Of a stretch of 64,000 nucleotides of DNA, positions 16,661 through 25,366 are shown piece by piece. This stretch comes from Solimicrobium silvestre. GTDB taxonomy: Bacteria > Pseudomonadota > Gammaproteobacteria > Burkholderiales > Burkholderiaceae_D. Position 1 is the stretch's first letter, and each line of letters opens with the position of its first letter. The DNA is taken from positions 124,001 to 188,000 of the forward strand of contig NZ_PUGF01000003.1 of the NCBI RefSeq assembly GCF_002976435.1, written 5' to 3'. Under the pieces are notes generated by a model. The model was given only the letters and a program-made list of their open reading frames with translations, had not been told where the DNA came from and made no database searches. A program made the position numbers and the translations under genes.

Positions 16661-16804
16661 GGCTGGGTTGAAAACCCAGCATTTATTGATAAGTTGAGTT
16701 TAAAAACTAGAATTAAATCCCACGCTTAACTATTTAGACGGAATTGGAGTGTTTGAGCTGCCTCCAAAGCTCACATAGTTAGATGCTGGGTTTTCAACCC
16801 AGCC
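16661..16804. repeat. 144-bp palindromic repeat, copy 3
   Basis: It has the same ends and length as the copies at 12600 and 15162. Its right end abuts a coding-like fragment at 16821, and the region 16477-16660 upstream shows no gene. Confidence 0.85.
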
Positions 16805-16820
16805 GAGCTACGCTGGCTTG

Positions 16821-16979
16821 TTGGAGTCCGTCAAGCTTGCGCCATTGTGTACAGCACGGGGGGATGAGCCGCTGCAACAAAAGCAGCATCCGTATCGGGC
16901 GGAGTCTAAGGACTATGCATTGATCCCATCGCAGATCGGATCAATTCGGAAGTTGCCGAATGGCGAGGTGGTCGATTGA
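16821..16979 (+). CDS. short coding-like fragment, uncertain
   Basis: Reading from TTG at 16821 gives 52 residues ending IPSQIGSIRKLPNGEVVD. It looks like the C-terminus of a larger protein, with the 144-bp repeat 17 nt upstream. It has no ribosome site or recognised family and may be a remnant. Confidence 0.25.
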   Translation: MESVKLAPLCTARGDEPLQQKQHPYRAESKDYALIPSQIGSIRKLPNGEVVD

Positions 16980-16986
16980 ATAGGGT

Positions 16987-17283
16987 TCAGTTATTTTTTG
17001 CGTGTGTTTTTACCCATTCACGCATCACTTCATTAACACGAGTTTGCCAGCCTCGACCTGTAGAGCGCAATGCGGCCAGCACGTCTGGGTCAAAACGAAG
17101 TTTCACCGCTTGTTTAGCATCTGCCTTAACACTGCCAACCGGTCGACCGCGTCGCGCCACAATTTGCTCTGGTGTATGTACGGCAGCGTATTCGCCTTTT
17201 TTGGCTTGGTCCATACTACGCAAGAGCGCATCTTCAAAATCACGCATTTCTGGATCAATTACTGCTTTATTTCGTTTGTTCAT
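16987..17283 (-). CDS. BrnA-like antitoxin
   Basis: 98 residues from the ATG at 17283, chosen for GGAG 7 nt upstream. The C-terminal half is the ribbon-helix-helix-like BrnA region (VKLRFDPDVLAALRSTGRGWQTRVNEVMREWV). The N-terminal part (MRDFEDALLRSMDQAKKGEYA) would contact the toxin. It follows a RelE-like toxin gene that carries a frameshift, giving the toxin-first gene order common in this subgroup. Confidence 0.85.
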   Translation of the reverse strand: MNKRNKAVIDPEMRDFEDALLRSMDQAKKGEYAAVHTPEQIVARRGRPVGSVKADAKQAVKLRFDPDVLAALRSTGRGWQTRVNEVMREWVKTHAKNN

Positions 17284-17586
17284 CAAAATGCTCCTTCAAT
17301 TTCAACAAAAATTCTGGGCGCAAGTTGTCGAATTTAGCCTTAGCATAAACCAACAACAGTACCAATTCACCACTAGCCAGTCGGGTGTAATAAATTACCC
17401 TGGCACCGCCGCTTTTACCCATTCCGCTGCGCGACCAGCGTACTTTGCGCAAACCGCCCGAGCCTGAAATGACATCGCCGGCAAGCGGATTATCGGCAAT
17501 CCAATCTATAAATTCTTCACGCTCGGTGTCGCGCACACATGAGTGGCCCAATTTCTAAATTCAGGCGTTTCTATTACGGTCAACAT
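17267..17586 (-). pseudogene. RelE/HigB-like toxin, frameshifted
   Basis: The body reads EREEFIDWIADNPLAGD, GSGGLRKVRWSRSGMGKSGGARVIYYTR and LVLLLVYAKAKFDNL, a well-known RelE-superfamily toxin pattern. The expected N-terminus (MLTVIETPEFRNW) is present from the ATG at 17586 but in another frame, and the two frames join around 17525-17540. A one-base loss or two-base gain therefore breaks the gene. Re-initiation at a downstream TTG (17551) could still give a shortened protein. The antitoxin gene overlaps its 3' end by 17 nt and is intact. Confidence 0.75.
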
Positions 17587-17657
17587 GGTTTAACTGTGCT
17601 CCCAATTAATTATTTTTACAAAGTCGTTAAAACGAGTATTGGTCAAAGGGTGATTGG

Positions 17658-17945
17658 GTGAATCGAGATGATGTTGAGAAGGTAGGTCAGGCAGCATTAG
17701 CCTCAATTGAGTTACTGGCTGCCGATTGGTTCCCCAACGGCGTACGTGAAGGGCGCGAGTGGTGCATTGGTTCACGCGAAGGCGAAGCTGGCCGTTCGAT
17801 GAAAATTTGTTTGTCGGGCGAATCGGCCGGTGTCTGGAAAGACTTTTCTGCAGACGATACTTGTGGTGATTTCATCTCGTTGTATGCCTACATTTTCCGT
17901 GTTGAGGAAGCTGAGGCAATGAAGGCACTTGCATGCGAACCGTAA
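17658..17945 (+). pseudogene. N-terminal fragment of a phage/satellite primase
   Basis: 95 residues. The pattern GREWCIGSREGEAGRSMKICLSGESAGVWKDFSADDTCGDFISLYAYI matches the zinc-finger-like N-terminus of P4-type and plasmid primases, which normally continue for several hundred residues. Here the frame stops after LACEP. A C4-like leader, also a phage/satellite feature, starts ~100 nt downstream. It is best read as debris of an integrated satellite; the start codon is GTG. Confidence 0.6.
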
Positions 17946-18142
17946 GGGCAGTTATGTTCTGGTACCCAACGGCTTCTTAAATATAGTTATCGATGATTTA
18001 CGGATTATGGTGTGTTACGCGTTAGACCTGCTGCCCGCCGATCATGATATTCATAACGAACGCGGCTAAATCAATGTCAAAAATGCTTGACGCTATACAC
18101 CGCGTTACCTGATACTTAACACTTCCCTGAGAAAAAGGGGAA

Positions 18143-18289
18143 CAGGCTTGGAAACCTGCCATATCCCACCCCGCACATACGGCGCGAAGCCGTTTTTTTG
18201 TGCGTATGCTGTCACGCCCAGTCTTTGGGCGGCGGTAGTGGGAGCCTCCGGGCTGCTGGTTTTGGGTGGTAATGCCAGTTTCCAACCTG
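18143..18289 (+). ncRNA. C4-like structured leader RNA, copy 1
   Basis: The closing helix is CAGGcTTGGAAAC (18143-18155) with GTTTCCAACCTG (18278-18289). An inner helix CCACCC/GGGTGG (18166-18171/18264-18269) continues it. Inside are a terminator-like hairpin ACGGC-GCGAA-GCCGT followed by seven T (18179-18199), a CGCCC/GGGCG hairpin and an AGCC-TCCG-GGCT hairpin. The architecture and position ahead of a small phage-type gene resemble C4 antisense RNAs of P1/P4-type phages (family knowledge). Copy 2 at 57733 has compensatory changes in the inner helix. Confidence 0.65.
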
Positions 18290-18348
18290 TTATTTGCCGC
18301 CCACCCTCCGTGGTGGGTATCGGTCAAACGAACTGGAAGGAACGCACC

Positions 18349-18621
18349 ATGCACACGCAACAACGTCCCCCACGTAATACTCACCTCGCCATCGACACAA
18401 TTGACGCCTATACACAGGCCCGTGACATCGTCAGCGATCTTTCGGCCATTTTTGAAGTACTCGATCATCTTGCTCTGACAGATTTTTCCAATAAACGCAT
18501 TACACCCATCTTATTCCGGGCAGGATTTGGTCATGCGACTGAACAGCTCAAATTCATTGAAGAAAAAATCTCCGACGCTTATAAAACACTGGATGAACTG
18601 AAGGTGGATAGCAACTCGTAA
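18349..18621 (+). CDS. small protein downstream of a C4-like leader
   Basis: 90 residues, predicted all-helical (IDTIDAYTQARDIVSDLSAIFEVLDHL, then ATEQLKFIEEKISDAYKTLDEL). The ATG follows GGAAGGAACGCACC. A longer reading from 18148 would translate the structured leader into a stretch resembling annotated Ash-family phage peptides, but conservation of RNA pairing argues that this stretch is leader. A near-identical paralogue is at 57937. No function is known; genes in this position in P1/P4-type phages include antirepressor and cell-division-inhibitor genes. Confidence 0.7.
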   Translation: MHTQQRPPRNTHLAIDTIDAYTQARDIVSDLSAIFEVLDHLALTDFSNKRITPILFRAGFGHATEQLKFIEEKISDAYKTLDELKVDSNS

Positions 18622-19019
18622 CCTGTAGGGCTACAAGCGCCTCGTATTACGCCGCATGTGAGTTTCGAATGAACGAATACGTCTACAAGTTATGTATTTG
18701 GTTGTTTTACTTTCCCATGCGTCGCAATACGCTGCGCTATTGACGACCTACTTAATACGGGCTACAGGCTACGCTGGCTTTGATAAGGCAACGTTAATCT
18801 CAATCGTATCCATCTATAAATTCCACTTGACCAGCAACTAACGCTATCTGGCAACACCAACACCGACCAATTTATTCAAATATTACGCCTCATGAATCAA
18901 AATGCCCTATTTAGGGCATAGACAAACACACATTATAAAGATAGTGTTTGTTAGTTTTAAATTAGCAACGTTTAAGTTATCAATCAGAATGCGTCGAGCA
19001 GGCACATATAGGAAAAGTA
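18622..19019. other. intergenic region with palindrome
   Basis: It begins with the 3' flank shared with the 57 kb copy and then unique A/T-rich sequence. The 18-bp palindrome ATGCCCTATTTAGGGCAT at 18902-18919 and, just after it, ACAAACAC/GTGTTTGT inverted arms probably form the control region of the gene at 19020. No other gene is seen. Confidence 0.5.
18902..18919. promoter_or_regulatory. palindrome ATGCCCTATTTAGGGCAT, copy 1
   Basis: The arms are ATGCCCTA/TAGGGCAT with a 2-nt centre, 100 nt upstream of the gene at 19020. The same 18 bases occur at 58649 ahead of an unrelated gene, in both cases shortly after the duplicated leader unit. It is a probable operator of a shared regulator. Confidence 0.5.
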
Positions 19020-19295
19020 ATGTCCAGCATTAAACTATTTATGCCATCTGGTGGGGAGGATGGCGTAATAATCGCAATACGTGACGATGATGTCCGAGTC
19101 GAATTTAGAGGAAGTCCATATAGTAAGTGGAACGTAAATGAAAGTTCGCCTATGTATCAACTGCATTCCTCCCTTCGACGTATTGATATTTCTCAACTTC
19201 ATAATGGGGAAATAGAAGTTGTCACACCTTGGCATCCAGAATGGAAAATAGTTAGCGAATTATTTGATACTGCGCTGCAAATCGGAAATATCTAA
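19020..19295 (+). CDS. hypothetical protein
   Basis: 91 residues without a signal peptide or membrane segment. Beta-rich segments (GVIIAIRDDDVRVEFRG, IEVVTPWHPEWKIV) and a central SSPMYQLHSSLRRIDISQL. No family was recognised. A palindrome lies upstream and the large ATPase gene begins 213 nt downstream, so it may belong to the same accessory island. Confidence 0.55.
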   Translation: MSSIKLFMPSGGEDGVIIAIRDDDVRVEFRGSPYSKWNVNESSPMYQLHSSLRRIDISQLHNGEIEVVTPWHPEWKIVSELFDTALQIGNI

Positions 19296-19508
19296 ATTTT
19301 GGATGAGTATTATTTTGCAGCCCCTCTCTGAACGCCTAAACAGCATTAACACTAAAGTGAGTTTGCGAAAGCCCTTTAGCAAGCAAAAAAACTGAGATGA
19401 AATAAAACAGAATTAATTCGCATTCTTGGTCTTGCTAAAGTCAGTGTCGTGAATGGAAAAGCTCTATAAAAATGCACGCAATCAATAATTGAGAGGCAAA
19501 ATTGCATT

Positions 19509-22361
19509 TTGGTACGAGATCCTTTCGACGCTCAATACCATGCTGAAAAAGTGGTGTCAAGGGGTAGAGATTCGGGAAAAATAAAGCGAAGGGTATTCAG
19601 TAGATTTTTGAAACCAATTAGCGACGATATAAATTTAAGAAAATTTACTCAGCAACATCAACCACTCATTTATCGGATCGCTATGTCTAAGTCAATTTCA
19701 GAATTTAAACGTTTTCTTATTAAATCTCAGGCAGCGTTTTCGGAATACGAAAAGAAGTTGGCAAAACTTGTTTTAGATAATTTTCACGAAGTGGAAGCAT
19801 CTGGGACTGCCGGAGGAAAAAGGGGGAAGCTTATTGCGAAGTTTATCGAGAATGCCGGCGACTCTGCATCTAGTGATTTAAATATCGAGATTGATGCATC
19901 TACCGACGATCTTAATAGAATTACCTACCTTTCGGCTATAAAAATTAAAAATTTTCGTGGATTCTCTACTGAGAAAATACTTGAGTTCAAGAATCCGTAC
20001 ACGTTTATATATGGGCCAAATGGAACTGGAAAATCTAGTCTATGCGAAGCTTTAGAATATTGCCTGCTTGGATCAATCAACGAGGCTGACGCCAAAAGAA
20101 TCGATATTACTACTTACATAAAAAATTCCATAACTAAGAAGTCAGATCAACCATTATTATCTGGTAAAACTTCAGACGGGAAAAGTGTCGCTGTTCAAGC
20201 TGATCCAAAGCGATATGAATTTTGCTTCATTGAAAAAAACAGGATCGATGGTTTTGCACGTGTTGCGGCGAATACAACGGCTGCGCAACAAGTTAGATTG
20301 GCGGCACTTTTTGGATTGGAAGAGTTTAACGGGTTCTCCACGCAGTTCAATGACAACTTTGAAAATTACATTGATTCTACCGGCAAGAAGGCCAAAGAAC
20401 TAGCCGACAAGGAAAAGCAGATTGCAGGCCATAAAGCAATTCTGCTGCAAATTCCTGAAAAAGAAAAAGAAGTCAAAAGCAAACAAGATGCACTCCTACT
20501 AAAATACCCAGCCTACAAGGCATTGGATGAGATCAAAGAACACATTTCCGGGTTAGATGGTAACGGTGGCGTCACAAAAAAAAATCACACCGAAATTGGG
20601 CGACTCAACAATCTTAAATTGGCGGTTGACCCTGGCATAGATGTTATTTCGACCGAAATTCTAGATATGACAACTCTTATCCAAGAGAGCAAAGCAGCTA
20701 AACAATTTTTAGCTGGATACAAAGATCAACTCTCTCTTGGCGATTTGTATTCAGCGATACTAAAAAATAAGGAAAAATCTGAAAATCATTGTCCAGCTTG
20801 TGAATCGCTTTTATACGATGGGGACAAAATTATGGTTCCGGTTGATCCCTATCAAAACGCTACAGAAAAGCTGAAGCAGTTTGATGTCGCGATCAAGAAA
20901 GAGGCGCGCATAAAAGACATTGCAACGCAGCTCAATGATAGATGGCCGAAATTAGTATCAAAAGTCGGAAATTTGGCCCCTGCTGCAATTTTAGTAGCCT
21001 TTGCGAAATCAGTTGAAATCGATGCCCTTAAAGTTTCAGCTGAAAATGCAAACAACCCGAAATTAAAGGAAGATGTCCTGACTATGCTATTAAGCAAAGC
21101 GGATCTTTTGGGAGAATTGAAGAAGGCAATTTTGAATTTCAATGAGGCAATCGGAAAATCAAAATCGGAAATAAAAAAATTAGAAAACTCCAACACCGCA
21201 CTCGCAAAAAATCTCGAAGAAATCGTTGCGATAAAAACGACAATTGATCAGAATATAAAAAATGCGAATGCAGCCAATATCGCCATCGAAAAGTTCAAAG
21301 CAGAAAACGATACTCTCATCAAACTCGTTGAAATAGAAAAACCGATTGTCTCGCGCAACATAAAATACCTAGTTGCCTACGAGAATTTCCGTGAAAAATT
21401 ATTACAATACAACGGTAATCTTCCGTTGAATCTTGCTGCCGATTTAAACGATAGAACACTGAAATACTATAACGCTATCAACAAAAACGATCATGTTTCC
21501 GATAGATTGAAATCACTAACTCTTCCTACATCACCTGGAAAGAAAATAGAAATTGAATTTGAGGTGGGGCAGAAATGTGATGCGTTGCAGATTCTAAGCG
21601 AAGGTCATATCCGTTGCTTGGGACTTGCAATATTGCTTTCCAAAATCGTTCGGGATGACCTGCCATTTTTGATTTTTGACGATGTTGTAAATTCAATTGA
21701 CGATGAGCATAGAAGTGGCATTATCGAACTAATATTGGGTGATGATGAAATCAAGAAACGGCAGCTTATTATTACAACTCATGGGGAGGATTTCGTTAAA
21801 CGTCTTGAAAATGCCATACCGAAGATTGAATATAAGAGTACTGTCTGCCGCATTGACTTTCTTATACCAGTCGATTCGAAGCAAATTCTCGTGAAATTGG
21901 ATTCACCTCGACATTATTTGGTGGTTGCCGAACAGAGCTATCAAGATGGGAAGATTCGTGATTGCTTGAGTTACGTGCGAAAATCGTTTGAAGACCTTCT
22001 CAACCGACTTTGGAAGAAAATCGGGAATAAAAGCCATACTGCACAAATTCAAGTCGGACTGCGTGGCCCAGGAGGATCACCTGATTTGATGGCTATTGCA
22101 AGTGGGCTTCATGGATTTCTAAATAAAAAAGAAGTTACGATTTTTCAAGACGTTATTCCATTGCTTGCCAAAATGATTGGGAAGGAAAGTACCCACGCTT
22201 TGGAATGGAATTATCTAAACAAGGGTACTCATGAAGAGGATAAAGAAGAAGAATTCGATATTTCGATGGTTAAAGAAATGCTTGAACTAGTGATGGAGAT
22301 TGATACAGCTGTCGAGAAATCTGGAGCAACGCCTCAACTGCTAAAAGTAGTTGAGGCGTAG
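19509..22361 (+). CDS. Rad50/SMC-like ATPase, probable defence protein
   Basis: 950 residues. The N-terminal ~135 residues are unassigned. Then AIKIKNFRGFS leads into the Walker A YGPNGTGKSS (~168-177). Charged coiled-coil segments run ~300-420 and ~445-660. Between them CPAC (~427-430) is a zinc-hook-like motif. The signature LSEGH (~696) and Walker B FLIFDDVVNSID (~720) complete an ABC-type head. The last ~150 residues form a helical domain with LNKGTHEED near the end, seen in several standalone ATPases of defence loci. The start is TTG with GAGAGG 12 nt upstream; an ATG lies at residue ~59. It is convergent with the GHKL gene. Confidence 0.8.
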   Translation: MVRDPFDAQYHAEKVVSRGRDSGKIKRRVFSRFLKPISDDINLRKFTQQHQPLIYRIAMSKSISEFKRFLIKSQAAFSEYEKKLAKLVLDNFHEVEASGTAGGKRGKLIAKFIENAGDSASSDLNIEIDASTDDLNRITYLSAIKIKNFRGFSTEKILEFKNPYTFIYGPNGTGKSSLCEALEYCLLGSINEADAKRIDITTYIKNSITKKSDQPLLSGKTSDGKSVAVQADPKRYEFCFIEKNRIDGFARVAANTTAAQQVRLAALFGLEEFNGFSTQFNDNFENYIDSTGKKAKELADKEKQIAGHKAILLQIPEKEKEVKSKQDALLLKYPAYKALDEIKEHISGLDGNGGVTKKNHTEIGRLNNLKLAVDPGIDVISTEILDMTTLIQESKAAKQFLAGYKDQLSLGDLYSAILKNKEKSENHCPACESLLYDGDKIMVPVDPYQNATEKLKQFDVAIKKEARIKDIATQLNDRWPKLVSKVGNLAPAAILVAFAKSVEIDALKVSAENANNPKLKEDVLTMLLSKADLLGELKKAILNFNEAIGKSKSEIKKLENSNTALAKNLEEIVAIKTTIDQNIKNANAANIAIEKFKAENDTLIKLVEIEKPIVSRNIKYLVAYENFREKLLQYNGNLPLNLAADLNDRTLKYYNAINKNDHVSDRLKSLTLPTSPGKKIEIEFEVGQKCDALQILSEGHIRCLGLAILLSKIVRDDLPFLIFDDVVNSIDDEHRSGIIELILGDDEIKKRQLIITTHGEDFVKRLENAIPKIEYKSTVCRIDFLIPVDSKQILVKLDSPRHYLVVAEQSYQDGKIRDCLSYVRKSFEDLLNRLWKKIGNKSHTAQIQVGLRGPGGSPDLMAIASGLHGFLNKKEVTIFQDVIPLLAKMIGKESTHALEWNYLNKGTHEEDKEEEFDISMVKEMLELVMEIDTAVEKSGATPQLLKVVEA

Positions 22362-22407
22362 AGGTCGCGAATTTGTACGACTGACTATATTCGCAAATGG
22401 TGTTGTT

Positions 22408-22449
22408 CTAACATTCCAAACACATATTAGCTAATTGTTAGAATGTTAG
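22408..22449. terminator. hairpin between convergent genes
   Basis: CTAACATTC (22408-22416) and GAATGTTAG (22441-22449) pair perfectly, with a 24-nt loop that is itself partly paired (TTAGCTAA). It lies between the Rad50-like and GHKL genes and shares the CTAAC...GTTAG theme with the dispersed hairpin family. Confidence 0.5.
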
Positions 22450-22565
22450 GCTTAGCTTAGCCCTACTCACGTGCGAATTTTATTTAGTACTGAACCGAAC
22501 AAAACCAACACACAAAATAATTAATGTCTTGGTGTCCAGGTGTTCCATGCAATATTCAAATTTGC

Positions 22566-24581
22566 CTAATTGAATGGAATTTGGAGTTTGTCAAAAAATG
22601 CTCGATTGCGTTTTTTTGCATCATTAAGCATTTTGTCATATGACAGAATTTCAATATAGCAGCCACTATTTTTATGAAAAGAAAAATATCCTTCGTTATC
22701 AGCCGTAGGGGTAAAATCACGATCTGCAGCAATTTGTCTGATCTTAGGTGTAAGGCTACAAATTATATAGGCATAAAAAGGTATCTTCTGCCCATTTATA
22801 GTTTTCCCTTTAATACTTTTAGCTTCGCCGTCTTTTATCTTTCGCACATAGCGAAGTATTTGCTCTACCGGATCTTCGTCTTTGCTTGGATATTCATTTC
22901 GTTCTGGCCGTTTAAATTCAACGAGTACAATTGATTGAAACGCTTGCTCCGATTCTGAGAATGCGGTGAGTGCATTGAAAACGACTATATCAGGTTCATC
23001 AGAATCATTTAAATTAACAACCTTTAATTTTTTCAATGAAACGTCTGACCCTAAATGTATGTGAAACGCGAGTCTCTCATCTATAACCCAAAGATTTTGC
23101 TCCGAGAATGCAACATCATCTGAAGTGACACGCATAGGAAAAATTAGCTTATGTACCAGCTCTTCTTTTGCGTAACGACCATCATCTTGAAATACCAGCG
23201 CTTTATCCAACAGATCAAGAATTGTTCGCCTGTGGATCACATACTTTGCTAGAGCAGCTTTTCCCAATTCATTTTCTTCTTGAATATAGCGATCATAAAG
23301 CGCCTTATACTGATCAGAGTCGGTAACAGCATTGGTTGATAGTGTTGAAATTTGTTTTGCTTTTTCTCTGTGCTCAACTTCTATTTCTCGCTGAACTTTA
23401 AAAAGTGCTAAATCCAAGGCATCGTCGGTTAAATGAGGTGGCACTGAATCCAGATGTGTTTCGTACCTTTCGTTTAAAATAAAACGATATTCAGGGCCTT
23501 TATTTGCGACAAATTGCTCAACATTTCGAATTTTTTCCACTTTCAATGTAGCCAAATATGGTGCGGCGACACTTCTTATTTGGTCTCCTACAGCCTTATA
23601 AAGCTCTTGTTTGGAAAGCTCTTCAATTAGATCCGATTCATCATCACGCATGAATAAAAAATCTGTTCGTTCAGAATTTACATTCTCATCTAAATATAAT
23701 CCAGATATGTATGTAAGAAATACAAAAGACTCGTCGTCGTCGTCCAACAATTTAACTGTTAAATCAGAGACCAACGAACTGGCTTTTTGTGCCCGAACCT
23801 CTCGTTGATGTGCGCAATATGAAACTGAATGCTGCTTTGCTGTGCTCGAATGATATTTAACGATTCTCGCCATGAAAGGCCACTCTTTAACCATAAAAGG
23901 AATTTCAGTGACGGATGACCGGATTTCATCGGCAAACATATCATTCACGCTTAACGCAGAGCTGCCTAAATTATCGTGCAACCAAATCGATGGACAATTT
24001 CCCGATACAAAATAGATCAATAGATGATCAATAATTTTTCGGCTAATTGTCTCCAAATTCTTAGGGAAGTGTTTTTGGTATTCTGTTCGTAAAGAGCTAA
24101 GTGAAACAATAGTTTGGTATCGATTTGACTTTGACTCCGAAATATTTTCGTTTTCAACCCCGCTCTTTGTTTTTAAGAAATCAAAACTACGTTGAAACCA
24201 TTCGGTATCATCACTATATGTGCTGAATACCGACGCTTTCTCGAACACTTTTAACCATGTAAAACGTCCAATACCTTTGTTCCCGTTTGAAACTTTATTA
24301 GTAGAATCGGAAAGAAAAAATGCCTGGTAATTTGCGTCGTTAAATCCAACACCTGTATCGGTGATAGTTATGTTTTGAATAGAGGAAGCTGCGTCTTCTA
24401 TCCCTTTGAAACCTTGTTGGCGGATGTCATGCTCTATGTTGACATCAATGCGACGAGGACTCGAATCTGGCAGATTAGCCATAGCTTCAATTGAATTTAC
24501 CAAACATTCAAATAAAGGTATGTAAGGCTGGGTTCTTGGCAATTGAAGATTATTAATTCTCCCAACAATGTCTACTTGCAT
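22566..24581 (-). CDS. GHKL ATPase fused to a PD-(D/E)XK-like nuclease domain
   Basis: 671 residues. The Bergerat ATP-binding fold is clear: ECLVNSIEAM (N box, ~25-34), DTGVGFN (G1, ~72-78) and GNKGIGRF (G2, ~100-107). A middle helical region spans ~330-480. Near the C-terminus PDIVVF (~530) and VLVEFKRPE (~551-559) give the D...E-x-K arrangement of PD-(D/E)XK nucleases. AGGAGCACTGG precedes the ATG. MutL/MORC-like GHKL proteins coupled to nucleases occur in restriction-type and other defence systems. It is convergent with the Rad50-like ATPase gene. Confidence 0.78.
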   Translation of the reverse strand: MQVDIVGRINNLQLPRTQPYIPLFECLVNSIEAMANLPDSSPRRIDVNIEHDIRQQGFKGIEDAASSIQNITITDTGVGFNDANYQAFFLSDSTNKVSNGNKGIGRFTWLKVFEKASVFSTYSDDTEWFQRSFDFLKTKSGVENENISESKSNRYQTIVSLSSLRTEYQKHFPKNLETISRKIIDHLLIYFVSGNCPSIWLHDNLGSSALSVNDMFADEIRSSVTEIPFMVKEWPFMARIVKYHSSTAKQHSVSYCAHQREVRAQKASSLVSDLTVKLLDDDDESFVFLTYISGLYLDENVNSERTDFLFMRDDESDLIEELSKQELYKAVGDQIRSVAAPYLATLKVEKIRNVEQFVANKGPEYRFILNERYETHLDSVPPHLTDDALDLALFKVQREIEVEHREKAKQISTLSTNAVTDSDQYKALYDRYIQEENELGKAALAKYVIHRRTILDLLDKALVFQDDGRYAKEELVHKLIFPMRVTSDDVAFSEQNLWVIDERLAFHIHLGSDVSLKKLKVVNLNDSDEPDIVVFNALTAFSESEQAFQSIVLVEFKRPERNEYPSKDEDPVEQILRYVRKIKDGEAKSIKGKTINGQKIPFYAYIICSLTPKIRQIAADRDFTPTADNEGYFSFHKNSGCYIEILSYDKMLNDAKKRNRAFFDKLQIPFN

Positions 24582-24707
24582 CCAGTGCTCCTATTTACAT
24601 TAAATTGCTGAAAATCATTCATTAGATCAGTTTTTCCTCATGACATGTCGCATGCACCCAACAAAGGCAGGCCATCTTATTTTAAGAAACCTGGCAGTAT
24701 TACCGCC

Positions 24708-25049
24708 TCACGAACCCAAATGCTCAGTCAAACTCTCCACTATCCCCACCACAAACGCCCTATCCTTCGGTGAAAGAGCATTAATAAGATTAGTGATCAA
24801 CTTCCCCTGATCTTTGGCTCGATTACTAGACTCAATCAACAAATCGCCAACTTGGGAATTAAAAATATCTGCCAATTCAACCAAACGGGAAACCGTCGGC
24901 ATTACCGTTCCACGCTCCATGCGTGATACAGCCTCAGTTCCAATATTAAGACGTTCCGCCACATCTTCTTGAGTGAGATTACATGCCAATCTTCTCTTGG
25001 AAATAGCTTTACCTATCACCTGCGCTAATACCCGCTCATCTATTTTCAT
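24708..25049 (-). CDS. Xre-family HTH regulator
   Basis: 113 residues. The N-terminal helix-turn-helix (ISKRRLACNLTQEDVAERLNIGTEAVSRMERGTVMPTVSRLVELADIF, ~15-62) is intact. The C-terminal ~45 residues are helical and probably dimerise. GGAGGTTTACGT precedes the ATG. Its own operator is probably the inverted repeat at 25082. It lies upstream of the GHKL gene on the same strand (126-nt gap) and may control it and the divergent receptor gene. Confidence 0.85.
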   Translation of the reverse strand: MKIDERVLAQVIGKAISKRRLACNLTQEDVAERLNIGTEAVSRMERGTVMPTVSRLVELADIFNSQVGDLLIESSNRAKDQGKLITNLINALSPKDRAFVVGIVESLTEHLGS

Positions 25050-25081
25050 ACGTAAACCTCCATTCGACTTGAATGGTCGCT

Positions 25082-25119
25082 TATCAACTTATTGAATTGA
25101 AGTGCTAAATAAGTTGATA
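25082..25119. promoter_or_regulatory. inverted repeat operator between regulator and receptor genes
   Basis: TATCAACTTATT and AATAAGTTGATA are perfect 12-nt arms with a 14-nt spacer, 33 nt upstream of the HTH gene start. It is probably bound by that regulator. Confidence 0.6.
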
Positions 25120-25366
25120 GCCAACCTATAAGGTTGTGTTACGATTAATCTCGCTTAAACATAAAAGCAATTCCAACCGCAATTTGGAATACAAATTTAC
25201 CTTAATAACGTAGTTGAATAAATTCTTATCTGCAAGTTTATCTTAGCGAAAGCTGTCTACAACCTAGTCAGCAATCATTCAGGGAGTTTTGAAAAAAAAT
25301 TTAGCGCGTGCCTGAATTGACACAATTAATTCAACGCATCAATTCAATTCCTTAGGAGACATAAAA

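Larger units (their letters stand above)
18047..18765 (+). repeat. ~720-bp duplicated block, copy 1 (leader, small gene, 3' flank)
   Basis: This block matches 57637-58377 over its length: a conserved upstream stretch (CAAAAATGCTTGACGC), the C4-like RNA, the small gene and ~140 nt of 3' flank ending TACTTAATACGGGCTAC. Divergence is concentrated in the leader loops. A third, internally deleted copy lies at 12524. Confidence 0.85.

Noticed and set aside
18148-18348. N-terminal extension of the small gene through the leader
   Set aside because: The two copies differ by indels that change this frame while RNA pairing is kept, so it is treated as RNA leader, although it resembles Ash-type annotated peptides.
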